Of a stretch of 23,428 nt of DNA, positions 15,593-22,385 are shown in pieces. Each line of letters starts with the position of its first letter. The stretch's first letter is position 1. Source of the stretch: a virus; IMG/VR virus record IMGVR_UViG_3300034061_004561, positions 1 to 23,428 of that record, one strand, 5' to 3'. The position numbers and the translations under genes were made by a program. Below the pieces are notes generated by a model. It was not told where the DNA came from. It did no database searches and saw only the letters and a program-made list of their open reading frames with translations.

Positions 15593-16063
15593 TTACTTCT
15601 TCAGGCCGAGTTCTTCAAGCAAAGAACCCTTCTTGTAGCCAGCCTTGTTCCCTGGCGTCGGACGGTAGGCAGGCTTCTTCGGCTGCTCTTCCTCTTCCTT
15701 CACTGGGGTTTCCTCTGTGTCGTCCGGATTGTCGTCGATCAGCATCGGGCTGATCTTGGACAGAACCGAATTGAATTTCTTGCGAGCACCTTCCTGCATT
15801 TCGCAGGCGCACTCGACGATTTCTTTCATCAGGTCAGCTTCGATGGTCACACCTTCGAAGACCTTTGTGAACTCGGCAGACACTTCGCCTCGCAACTTCT
15901 CAGTCGCTCGCTCGGCTTCCAATGCGTCCAGACGAGCTTTCAACTCGTCCTTCTCTTTCTTCGCCTGAGCGAGCGCGGCTTCGGTCGCGTCGGTCGCAGT
16001 GGCTTCTTCGAGAATTGACTTCACGAGTTCTGGATGCTTGTCGCGGAGTGTCTTCAGGTCCAT
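15593..16063 (-). CDS. Possible nested scaffold protein (internal in-frame start)
   Basis: The ATG at 16061-16063 (residue 171 of the protease-scaffold gene) is preceded by a purine-rich GAGGAAGAAGAG ending four bases upstream, and starts exactly at the protease-scaffold boundary (MDLKTLRDKHPELVKS). Initiation here would give a 156-aa coiled-coil scaffold without the protease, like lambda Nu3 nested in gene C. The purine run also encodes the Glu-rich linker, so the ribosome site may be a by-product of coding. Confidence 0.35.
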   Translation of the reverse strand: MDLKTLRDKHPELVKSILEEATATDATEAALAQAKKEKDELKARLDALEAERATEKLRGEVSAEFTKVFEGVTIEADLMKEIVECACEMQEGARKKFNSVLSKISPMLIDDNPDDTEETPVKEEEEQPKKPAYRPTPGNKAGYKKGSLLEELGLKK

Positions 16064-16573
16064 GATCTCTTCTTCCTCTGATTCGAAAATGCCAGCAGTT
16101 GTTGCCGGCTTCGTAACAATGTCGACAGACCGGAGAACCTCGATGGACTCAACAATCACGTCCCCGTCGGAACCGACTTTTCCGGACTTGATTGAGGAAT
16201 TGATCGACATCCCCAACGACTTCGGAGCGTTCACAACATCCCACAAGAACTGTTCTGCAACAGCATGTTTCGGGTTAAAATGCACGTCCCCGAAGTAACC
16301 TTCGCCTGGACGGTACTCAACCTTCTGGCCGACAACAGCGAATTTGTCACGATAGGAGCGATTGGTTGTGGCTGTCGCTGGATGGTCGATGTAAATCGAT
16401 GTCCCCGGCAGTAACTTCATCGCTGACTTCTGGACTCCGGGTGTGTCGTAGTTGCGTTTGTTGAGACTTCTCAACCCCAGCAACTTGACTCCCCGGATGA
16501 TTCCCCGCTCTCGATCAATTCGATCTTCGGCAATGGCTTCGAACGCATCTTCTGTTACGAGGATGTCACTCAT
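15593..16573 (-). CDS. Prohead protease fused to a scaffold-like C-terminal region
   Basis: A 326-aa protein. Residues 1-165 resemble prohead proteases of the T4 gp21/HK97 fold. IYIDHPA (60-66) carries a candidate catalytic His64, KSLGMSINSS (118-127) carries a candidate nucleophile serine, and RSVDIVTKPATTAGIFES (148-165) matches the conserved VDxVTxPAT segment of this family. Residues 171-300 are a charged coiled coil (AQAKKEKDELKARLDALEAE) typical of scaffolds, ending in a Lys/Pro/Glu-rich tail (EEEEQPKKP) and LLEELGLKK. The protease matures the capsid after assembly around the scaffold. The start overlaps the 19-aa micro-ORF stop in ATGA. Catalytic residue choice is tentative. Confidence 0.75.
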   Translation of the reverse strand: MSDILVTEDAFEAIAEDRIDRERGIIRGVKLLGLRSLNKRNYDTPGVQKSAMKLLPGTSIYIDHPATATTNRSYRDKFAVVGQKVEYRPGEGYFGDVHFNPKHAVAEQFLWDVVNAPKSLGMSINSSIKSGKVGSDGDVIVESIEVLRSVDIVTKPATTAGIFESEEEEIMDLKTLRDKHPELVKSILEEATATDATEAALAQAKKEKDELKARLDALEAERATEKLRGEVSAEFTKVFEGVTIEADLMKEIVECACEMQEGARKKFNSVLSKISPMLIDDNPDDTEETPVKEEEEQPKKPAYRPTPGNKAGYKKGSLLEELGLKK

Positions 16574-16629
16574 TTTGTTCCGCCCTTGCCGCCCTTCGGT
16601 TTCTTCTTACTTCCGCAGCCACATCCCAT
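16570..16629 (-). CDS. 19-aa Cys/Lys/Gly micro-protein
   Basis: A very small gene between portal and protease. The peptide is MGCGCGSKKKPKGGKGGTK. AAAGGAG lies seven bases before the ATG (16627-16629), one of the best ribosome sites in the window. The stop TGA overlaps the protease ATG as ATGA, so it may serve as a leader that couples and boosts protease translation, or the basic peptide itself may act, for instance in capsid or DNA binding. The GCGCG start with a Lys/Gly tail is striking for so short an ORF. Its reality rests on the ribosome site and overlap, not on homology. Confidence 0.55.
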   Translation of the reverse strand: MGCGCGSKKKPKGGKGGTK

Positions 16630-16641
16630 GGCAAACTCCTT

Positions 16642-16692
16642 TTGTCAAATCGCCAAATTGACAATAAGTCATTTTGTACGAACTTGACAAGT
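16642..16692. repeat. Cluster of three TTGWCAA sites upstream of the micro-ORF
   Basis: The 78-bp gap between portal and micro-ORF holds TTGTCAA at 16642-16648, TTGACAA at 16658-16664 and TTGACAA at 16684-16690, the last inside the near-palindrome ACTTG-A-CAAGT (16682-16692). The first two form an inverted repeat with a 9-bp spacer. They may be an operator, a weak hairpin or chance; TTGTCA at the third site could also act as a -35 element on the minus strand, but I see no good -10. Confidence 0.3.
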
Positions 16693-16707
16693 CCCGTGCA
16701 ACCGAAT

Positions 16708-18312
16708 TTAAGCGTTTCGAGTCGGATCTTTCTTCGAAACACCCTTTTCTTTCATTGGATCGGCTTTATTGCCCGCAACTGGACCCGGAGTGCCCATGTT
16801 TTGCGGCGATTGCGGCGATCCAGCTGGCAACGGAAGCTCCGTTACGAGTTCTGACTTCCGCTGAGCATTCTCGGCCACCGATTCCAGCCCTTCCGGAGCC
16901 AGAACTGTCTTATTCCCCAGCAGCCCACGATCCCACCAGTCTTTCATCACTTCGTGATCTTCCTGGCGGTTTCTCGTCTGAACTCGTGGCGGCTTGATCT
17001 CCAGCACAACCTGCAACACGTCAGCCGTTGTGATGTCGTGCTGTCCTGACTCCGCAGCGTACCACAGAGCCTGCTTCAGAATCCGCAGGTCTTCCTGCAC
17101 CATAAGAGACTGCTCGAACCGCATCGACTTGTGGAACGGTCCCTCCGAAACCAGCGTTGACGCGAAATTCCCCTCGCTGACGTTCGCTGTCAGCATGAAC
17201 TCCGGCAGTTTCATGCCCGCAGCGCACGACCGAAGCAGCGATACCAGAGTTTCAATGTGGTTACTGTTACCGGCGCCCGTCTCCGGGAACTCGTACTTAA
17301 TCTGCGACGGGATTGTGACAACCGCTGCCGACGGAAAGTCGTATGTTTCTGATTGCCCGCTGCTCGCGCCGCCATTTTGCTGCGTATTCAGGTAACTCTT
17401 GACCGAATCGCTCGACGGATTCCCCATGATCGTCCGGATCGCACCGAACGCAGCCTGAAACGAACTCGTTCGCATCAGATTCGCCAGCAACTTCTTCGCG
17501 AAGATCAGTTCTTCACGGACAGGCCAGTACAGCGTCAATCCCCGGGGATCCGCCGAAAGTACGTTTCGCTTGCGATGCTGAACCAGAATACGATCCTGAC
17601 TTTCTTCCATCAGCGGGATGGTGTCGCCACGAAAATTCGCAAGACTACCGTCCTTCGTCATTTTCGTGACAAATCGCAGGTCCGGATACCAAACATCCTT
17701 CAAGAAGTACGCGACCGGCTGAGCGCGGAGATCATTTGTCTTCCGGACGCCCAGCGAATCAAAGTATTCCTTCGACGCGTCGTCCGGATCCACAAAACTG
17801 CTCTTCGGGTCATCGTCGAGATCCTGTGGCTCGCCAAAATAAACCCGGACCATCCCGTCGTCGTCATAACTCAGCAAGTCGAACACCTCACCGTGCCGAT
17901 CGCACCGTTGACTGACTTCCGACTGCCGCATTTGCCACTGATTCTCAGCCGTCCACAGCTCAATGAACGCCTCAATCCGCTTCACCGCATCAGAGTTCGG
18001 CTGATTCTCATCCCTCGGCTTTACCGTGATCGCGTGCCCTGTATCAGCGATGTAATAACTGCGATTGTCCTTCGCATTTGTCCCCCAGGGCAACCTGCCA
18101 AGCTGATCTCCGAGAACAATTGCCTCCCGGACATCCTGAATTGTCTCAAGCGGCTCGTCGCCACCGAACGGAAGCTGATCGCCGTTCGCGTTCACTCCGC
18201 CGCAACTGACTCCAAGTTCCTCGAAGATCCGCGCAGCAGCCTTCGTGGCCTCGATTGCCAGTTTCTCGTTCTCAATCACCCAACTCGTCGGTAAACCGTT
18301 CGCATATGCCAT
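16708..18312 (-). CDS. Portal protein
   Basis: A 534-aa protein placed between terminase/nuclease genes and the prohead protease, the portal slot in tailed phages, and of typical portal length. GGAG precedes the ATG by seven bases. Portal-like features include an N-terminal helix region (IENEKLAIEATKAAARIFEE) and central strands with charged loops (GMVRVYFGEPQDLDDD, RILVQHRKRNVLSADPRG). Long helices (VREELIFAKKLLANLMRTS) precede GMKLPEFMLTANVSEGNFA, similar in arrangement to the stem-wing region, and a disordered Pro/Gly C-terminus follows (GSPQSPQNMGTPGPVAG). It would form the dodecameric DNA channel. No single diagnostic motif; position and length carry the call. Confidence 0.75.
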   Translation of the reverse strand: MAYANGLPTSWVIENEKLAIEATKAAARIFEELGVSCGGVNANGDQLPFGGDEPLETIQDVREAIVLGDQLGRLPWGTNAKDNRSYYIADTGHAITVKPRDENQPNSDAVKRIEAFIELWTAENQWQMRQSEVSQRCDRHGEVFDLLSYDDDGMVRVYFGEPQDLDDDPKSSFVDPDDASKEYFDSLGVRKTNDLRAQPVAYFLKDVWYPDLRFVTKMTKDGSLANFRGDTIPLMEESQDRILVQHRKRNVLSADPRGLTLYWPVREELIFAKKLLANLMRTSSFQAAFGAIRTIMGNPSSDSVKSYLNTQQNGGASSGQSETYDFPSAAVVTIPSQIKYEFPETGAGNSNHIETLVSLLRSCAAGMKLPEFMLTANVSEGNFASTLVSEGPFHKSMRFEQSLMVQEDLRILKQALWYAAESGQHDITTADVLQVVLEIKPPRVQTRNRQEDHEVMKDWWDRGLLGNKTVLAPEGLESVAENAQRKSELVTELPLPAGSPQSPQNMGTPGPVAGNKADPMKEKGVSKKDPTRNA

Positions 18313-18362
18313 CTAATGTCTCCTCGACAGCAGATTACACAGGAAAACACGACGAAACAATC

Positions 18363-18701
18363 TTAGTAAGACTTGTATGCCGCCATTCCGGCCTGAACGA
18401 GCAGGTCATTCACGCAAATATCGTCCTTGAACACCTCCGCCAGATATCTGCCATACTTCTCCTGACTGTCCTTGATCGTCCTCACGTCGATCTCAGAGTC
18501 GACCGGCATCAGGGCAATCAAATAGTCCCTCGCCGCAATCCCCTGCTCTCGCTGCGGGCCTCTGACTTCCGGTGTGTTGATCCGCGCCAGTCTCAGTTTC
18601 TGCTTCGTGTGCGACCCAAACCCAAGGTCGACCATCACAGTGATCGTGTCGCCGTCGTAAATCGAAATGACGGTCGCCGAATACTGGTATTTCGCGATCA
18701 T
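18363..18701 (-). CDS. Staphylococcal nuclease-like (SNase) endonuclease
   Basis: A 112-aa single-domain protein. The start at ATG 18699-18701 is chosen because GGAGG lies eight bases upstream and the ATG overlaps the previous gene's TGA. The family motifs are present: IYDGDTITVMVD (14-25), LRLARINTPEVRG (36-48) containing the catalytic Arg40 and Glu45, and EKYGRYLAEVF (81-91) with the second catalytic Arg85. D16/D18-type acids for Ca2+ are also there. No signal peptide is visible, so it acts in the cytoplasm, not secreted. Its position between terminase and portal suggests a role in packaging or DNA processing rather than host DNA scavenging, which is inference. Confidence 0.85.
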   Translation of the reverse strand: MIAKYQYSATVISIYDGDTITVMVDLGFGSHTKQKLRLARINTPEVRGPQREQGIAARDYLIALMPVDSEIDVRTIKDSQEKYGRYLAEVFKDDICVNDLLVQAGMAAYKSY

Positions 18702-18865
18702 CGAAGAAACCTCCACCACCAAAACGTCGATCTCACCGCGCGCCGGTAAATCCCGATGTTCGCGTTCTGCTGAAACGATTGGTCGACGACCATCGAGATC
18801 GTCTGAATCGCAAATTCCACCGGATCTGACTTTTCGCGGCAATGACCGCATCCTCGCTTACTCAC
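18698..18865 (-). CDS. Small CxxC protein between terminase and nuclease (55 aa)
   Basis: A 55-aa gene starting at GTG (18863-18865), preceded seven bases upstream by AGGAG that sits within the terminase stop region. Its TGA overlaps the SNase ATG as ATGA. The peptide begins MSKRGCGHCREKSDPVEFAI with a CGHC knuckle, then a helical AIQTISMVVDQSFQQN segment, and ends in an aromatic-basic FWWWRFLR. Spacing, ribosome site and coupling all support a real gene filling the 165-bp gap. No family recognised; the CxxC may bind zinc with other ligands or be redox-active. Confidence 0.65.
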   Translation of the reverse strand: MSKRGCGHCREKSDPVEFAIQTISMVVDQSFQQNANIGIYRRAVRSTFWWWRFLR

Positions 18866-18866
18866 G

Positions 18867-20300
18867 TCACTTCTCCTTCCTCAGATTCTCCCAGTATTCC
18901 ATCTCATATCGCGGCAACTGAGTACACATCGCCAATGCGTCCGGCCCGTCGTCGTGTTTCCCGACGCCCGGGATGCCGTCGAACTGCTTAATCTGCTGCA
19001 GCAAAAGCGTCGTTCCCGGATTCTCCAAGAACCGGAACTCTCGCTGCGTCAGCCGTTTGTCCAGACCTCTCCGGATCCTCATTTCCTTCTTCAGCATGTC
19101 CTCGACTGGAATGATAATGTTCCCGGACATCAAATATTTCGACAGCGCATACTCCTGATGAGTCGCCGCGTAGTTCATGATCAAGTCGCGGAAAATACTC
19201 TGAAACTGCGTCGATTCAATCCCAATCAAGTCGCCTGATCTGATCCTGTGGTGATCCTGCTCGCAGAACAGGAACAAGTCCTCAATGATCTCCGACGGCG
19301 ATCGTCGTTTTAAGTCCGCATCGACATACGCCAGTTCTGATGTTTGTGCCATGCAAACCAAGGCACTGTAGTCGCCTTTCTTTACTGATTTCCCTTTACT
19401 TGGATCTACACAAAACATCCGCACAACATCGTTGGCGTGTTTCGGGATGGGAAACTTTTCCAGCGGGATGTAGACGTTAACAAACAAGTCTCTGTGCCAT
19501 TCAGATCCCGTCTGCGATGATCCGAGCCATGAACCCTCTAGAAATCGCTGACGGTCCTGTTCAGACATCTGCTCCAGTCGTTGCCTGTATCCGGGGTCCG
19601 ACTTCTGGAGATGCTCGTTATCCTTCAACGTCGCGCCGATGAATGTGGCCGACGTTGTGACGCATTCCTCTTCGCCGGTCGTCTCATTGATCTCATACTG
19701 CGGACTGTCGTACCAAATGAACTCTGGCTCGACGTATCTGAAGTAGCGAATGACTCCTGATCTCTCTGGAATCGGGAACCCAGTTTCAGGGTCGATCCAC
19801 CAGTACAAAAATCGATAAAGCCACGACATTGAATCTGGATTACAAGACAATCTCAGGCGGGGTTTTACTCCAGATTTACTACGACAGCGACCCCACAAAT
19901 ATTGCACGAATTGCAGGGGCCACTGAGTCGCTTCGTCGACTGCCAAATAGTCGATCTGGCTCCCCTGATAATCGTCGAGGTTCTTTTGAAACTGGCATGT
20001 CCCGAGAGCGATCTTCGCACCGCACGGAAAAGTGAACTCAGCGCGAGTGTGATTGTATGTCGCTCCGTATGGCGAATACATAGACTTGCAGTGGTCGAGC
20101 AGAGCCCCAGGCTGACTCAACTGCGGGAATGTGCGGCGAACGATCAACCCCCTGAAATCCGGGTTCGAATGCGGTCCCTGAGTATGCCTCAGAAAGTCCA
20201 GCGTCAGGATATGAGTTTTGCCGCATCCGGCCCCTGAACCGAAACACAACCACTCTGCTTCGGATGTCAAGAATCGATACTGAGGATCTGAGAGTTTCAT
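18867..20300 (-). CDS. Terminase large subunit (packaging ATPase-nuclease)
   Basis: A 477-aa two-domain packaging motor. ATPase domain: Walker A GSGAGCGKT (21-29), Walker B IDYLAVDEA (116-124) with the catalytic Glu123, and the coupling motif SCNPD (152-156). Nuclease (RNase H-like) domain: FCVDPSKG (296-303, Asp299), LIGIEST (358-364, Glu362) and KHDDGPDALA (448-457, Asp450/451/454), which coordinate the metal that cuts concatemeric DNA. Length is typical for TerL. The ATG overlaps the HNH gene stop in ATGA. No obvious small terminase is next to it; the small helix-turn-helix gene further upstream is a possible but unproven TerS. Confidence 0.93.
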   Translation of the reverse strand: MKLSDPQYRFLTSEAEWLCFGSGAGCGKTHILTLDFLRHTQGPHSNPDFRGLIVRRTFPQLSQPGALLDHCKSMYSPYGATYNHTRAEFTFPCGAKIALGTCQFQKNLDDYQGSQIDYLAVDEATQWPLQFVQYLWGRCRSKSGVKPRLRLSCNPDSMSWLYRFLYWWIDPETGFPIPERSGVIRYFRYVEPEFIWYDSPQYEINETTGEEECVTTSATFIGATLKDNEHLQKSDPGYRQRLEQMSEQDRQRFLEGSWLGSSQTGSEWHRDLFVNVYIPLEKFPIPKHANDVVRMFCVDPSKGKSVKKGDYSALVCMAQTSELAYVDADLKRRSPSEIIEDLFLFCEQDHHRIRSGDLIGIESTQFQSIFRDLIMNYAATHQEYALSKYLMSGNIIIPVEDMLKKEMRIRRGLDKRLTQREFRFLENPGTTLLLQQIKQFDGIPGVGKHDDGPDALAMCTQLPRYEMEYWENLRKEK

Positions 20301-21157
20301 AGCGGTCTTTCAGTTCCGTGATTCTTGTGGTAGCCCAATCTGTTCTCCTCTGCTTTGCGAGCCTCAGCCGCCTGCTCAAGAGTGTCGTACTGGCCGATGT
20401 ATTTAAGTTTTCCACAGTCTACTATCGTGGCAATAAACTTCCTTTTCCTTTTGTCGAGTCTCACTCCATTTACTCCACTGGTATTGTCAGCGCGGAGCCT
20501 TCTGTTCTTCGCATTCGAAAGATTTGTCGCCTCGCATAGATTCGAGAACCGATTGTTCAGTCCATTTCCATCCTCGTGGTCGATCTGATCCAGCGGGTCA
20601 GCACCGGTCATGTAAAGCCACGCAAGCCTGTGGGCTCGATACATCTTTCCATCAATGTGAATCCGGATGTACTTCTTCCCCGAATGATTTTCGTGAACGC
20701 ATCCTGCAACAGTCCCAATTCTGTCCTTCACTGGACCTTTTGCAACCTTCCAGACGAACAGGCCCGTCTCAGGATCGTAATCCAGAATCTGTTTCAACCA
20801 TTCCTGCGTTGGCTTTTCGTCTTTCTTGAAGCGAACGTCAGGAGAATCATAAAGATTCTCCCACTTATTGTTCCTCGCGTCTTTGTCCCTGTGCAGGACG
20901 ACACCATCAGGCATGCGACCCTCAACGATCAGAAATGCCAGCTTGTGCGCGGCATACTTCTTGTCGAACACGTTAATTGCTATTGAGGATGGCTTTCCAT
21001 TTCTCGAAGTCACGTTCCCGGCGATAGTCCCTGCCATCGCCTTGCCTTTTCTATTGACCTTCCATGTAAAGACTCCCGTCTCCTTGTCGTACACCAGAAG
21101 GCTTCGCAACTGCTCCACGAAAACAGAAACATCTTCACTCGCTACTGAAACTACCAT
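20297..21157 (-). CDS. HNH endonuclease with two tandem HNH units and an AP2-like end
   Basis: A 286-aa protein started at ATG 21155-21157 (GGAG seven bases upstream; a TTG ten codons earlier lies in the terminator). It contains two copies of one module. Copy 1 (18-105): LLVYDKETGVFTWKV, AHKLAFLIVEG, VVLHRDKDARNNKWENL. Copy 2 (121-207): ILDYDPETGLFVWKV, AHRLAWLYMTG, DQIDHEDGNGLNNRFSNL. Each ends in the HNH metal-finger pattern; copy 2 is canonical HNH_3, copy 1 has LH in place of DH. Residues 226-272 resemble an AP2-type DNA-binding domain (SGVNGVRLDKRKRKF). Such proteins are often homing endonucleases, but HNH proteins beside terminase also assist packaging in cos phages. It is coupled to TerL by ATGA. 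Confidence 0.85.
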   Translation of the reverse strand: MVVSVASEDVSVFVEQLRSLLVYDKETGVFTWKVNRKGKAMAGTIAGNVTSRNGKPSSIAINVFDKKYAAHKLAFLIVEGRMPDGVVLHRDKDARNNKWENLYDSPDVRFKKDEKPTQEWLKQILDYDPETGLFVWKVAKGPVKDRIGTVAGCVHENHSGKKYIRIHIDGKMYRAHRLAWLYMTGADPLDQIDHEDGNGLNNRFSNLCEATNLSNAKNRRLRADNTSGVNGVRLDKRKRKFIATIVDCGKLKYIGQYDTLEQAAEARKAEENRLGYHKNHGTERPL

Positions 21158-21170
21158 CCCAAATCTCCAC

Positions 21171-21216
21171 AAAAAAACCGCCGACAAACTGGTGCAAGCA
21201 GCTCATCGACGGTTTT
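21171..21216 (-). terminator. Intrinsic terminator between the regulator pair and HNH/terminase
   Basis: On the minus strand, AAAACCGTCGA (21216-21206) pairs with TCGGCGGTTTT (21184-21174), 11 bp with one T-G wobble, and the T run continues for seven T in total. The loop is 21 nt. It starts 30 bp after the helix-turn-helix gene and ends 13 bp before the HNH start codon, partly overlapping that gene's leader, so late gene expression must pass through it. Confidence 0.75.
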
Positions 21217-21246
21217 AGTCCAGGGTTTAACCCGGATGTTTCGTTG

Positions 21247-21543
21247 TCACCTTGCACGCGACGATGATTTCATTTTATCAGAGTTCTCCGACTCTTCAAG
21301 CATCATCGCCAGCAGGCAATACGTCTCCCACGAGATCCTCTGCTTCCGGTTCTTCACCTGACTCAAATATGTCGGCGATCTCTTCACTTTACGAGCAACC
21401 TGACGGAGGGAGAGAGTCTCGGTCAGCAGGTCGATGATATCCGGAGCGTGGTTCACCAGAATCTGGTTGATCTGCTCCGTGTCGTTCGTGATCTGCTCGA
21501 TCTTGTGTCGAACGTGAGTGTGGGGGGCTCGGGATGATCTCAT
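21247..21543 (-). CDS. Helix-turn-helix DNA-binding protein (XRE/Cro-like)
   Basis: A 98-aa protein whose ATG (21541-21543) overlaps the stop of the alpha-CTD-like gene in ATGA. Residues 44-70 (LSLRQVARKVKRSPTYLSQV within) give a clear helix-turn-helix: helix SLRQVARKV, turn KRSP, recognition helix TYLSQVKNRK. The N-terminal 30 residues are a basic then polar helix (VRHKIEQITNDTEQINQ), and the C-terminus is Ser/Arg-rich. It is a candidate phage transcription regulator acting with its coupled partner. Because small terminase subunits also carry an N-terminal helix-turn-helix and lie near TerL, a TerS role cannot be ruled out. Confidence 0.7.
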   Translation of the reverse strand: MRSSRAPHTHVRHKIEQITNDTEQINQILVNHAPDIIDLLTETLSLRQVARKVKRSPTYLSQVKNRKQRISWETYCLLAMMLEESENSDKMKSSSRAR

Positions 21544-22043
21544 TGTGCGAACCCCATCAGAGATTCCTGAATAGCCATCAATTCTCGGATAGTTGTTTCG
21601 CCGCAACCTCTGAGTCTTGATAGATTCCACTCGGTAACTTCAGACAGATAAGTGAGTTTGCTTTTTCTCAAAGCAGTACGGGCTCTTGCCGAAAGCTGCA
21701 CATGCAAATACAGGTCTTCTATCCTAATATCTCGAGGTGGGGACTTGAATACGAGCAGCATCCCATCAGACGGTTCTGATTCCTTCTCTTTGGCCGATAG
21801 ATCCATGACACATTCGGTTAGTCTGGCTACCCGCCTAATTAAAGCGTTATGCGACTCAATCAGACTCTGTATCTGCTGAGGCAAGAGAATATCTCTTGCG
21901 TATATCTGCTCTTGTTTTCTGCGTTCCGCTCGGATCTTTTCCTGCTCGCTTTCAGAAGCTAATCTGGCGCGATCCTCCCTCGCCTTTGTTATGCCGAGAG
22001 AATCAAGCAACTGCTTGTCAACAACCGCAAACTCTGTCGCCAT
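21540..22043 (-). CDS. Protein with RNA polymerase alpha-CTD-like C-terminal domain
   Basis: A 167-aa protein started at ATG 22041-22043 with AAGGA nine bases upstream. Residues 20-90 are a long charged helix (AREDRARLASESEQEKIRAE and on), probably a coiled coil. Residues 107-165 resemble the C-terminal domain of RNA polymerase alpha. IEDLYLHVQLSARARTAL corresponds to the DLELTVRSANCLK region of alpha-CTD (with about four extra residues), LTYLSEVTEW to HYIGDLVQRT, and LSRLRGCGETTIRELMAI to the helix-hairpin-helix LLKTPNLGKKSLTEIKDVL region. This domain binds UP-element DNA and activators in bacteria. A phage version could redirect or tether transcription. The residue equivalent to the DNA-contacting Arg265 is uncertain in my alignment. 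Confidence 0.7.
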   Translation of the reverse strand: MATEFAVVDKQLLDSLGITKAREDRARLASESEQEKIRAERRKQEQIYARDILLPQQIQSLIESHNALIRRVARLTECVMDLSAKEKESEPSDGMLLVFKSPPRDIRIEDLYLHVQLSARARTALRKSKLTYLSEVTEWNLSRLRGCGETTIRELMAIQESLMGFAQ

Positions 22044-22061
22044 GGTTCTAATTCCTTCAAA

Positions 22062-22102
22062 CAAAACAAGCAGCCAGCGACTCGGGGGAATCGCTGACTG
22101 CT
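22062..22102 (-). terminator. Intrinsic terminator-like hairpin before the regulator pair
   Basis: On the minus strand, AGCAGTCAGCGA (22102-22091) pairs with TCGCTGGCTGCT (22080-22069), 12 bp with one wobble, around a 10-nt C-rich loop, followed by TGTTTTGTTT. The first base of the stem is 13 bp after the 89-aa gene stop and the hairpin ends 18 bp before the next start codon. The interrupted T run makes it a weaker terminator than the other two. Confidence 0.65.
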
Positions 22103-22115
22103 TTCGGGGAGAGAC

Positions 22116-22385
22116 TTACTGGTCGCGTTCGGTTACGTCGATCGTTTCTGACTCGTCGATTGTTCGCGGCGTCATCGAACGGACATTGGAGTCCACCCGG
22201 AACCTCGGCTGATCAATGCTTACCCCTGTAATCGTCGCCTTCACATCCGATGACGGACGACCCCGCTTCTTCTCCGACTGCATCTGAGTTAGCAGAGCAA
22301 ACGCTGCGGTTCTGGCAATCGACTCGGAATCCGCGTTCTGAACGTCGCACTCGACGTTAATCCTGAAACGAAACTGCTTCGACAT
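22116..22385 (-). CDS. Hypothetical protein (89 aa)
   Basis: An 89-aa protein with AAGGA six bases before its ATG. It begins MSKQFRFRINVECDVQNAD, then ESIARTAAFALLTQMQSEKK, a basic KRGRPSS turn (AT-hook-like GRP core), strand-like VKATITGVSIDQPRFRVDSN, and an acidic end. A strand, a helix and two strands suggest a small alpha-beta fold. The KKRGRPSS stretch could contact DNA, but one such motif is weak evidence. It ends just before the hairpin that precedes the regulator pair. Confidence 0.55.
   Translation of the reverse strand: MSKQFRFRINVECDVQNADSESIARTAAFALLTQMQSEKKRGRPSSDVKATITGVSIDQPRFRVDSNVRSMTPRTIDESETIDVTERDQ

Noticed and set aside
17353-18294. Long plus-strand open frame (313 codons) antisense to the portal gene
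   Set aside because: It is complementary to a well-supported gene with proper ribosome site. Its translation is Arg/Ile/Leu-rich with no domain pattern, as expected for an antisense shadow.
20297-21187. TTG start ten codons upstream for the HNH gene
   Set aside because: The extra codons run through the terminator hairpin and T run; the ATG at 21157 has a GGAG site.
21223-21233. GGGTT-T-AACCC palindrome as a second terminator
   Set aside because: The loop would be one base and no T run follows; too small to fold as a terminator.
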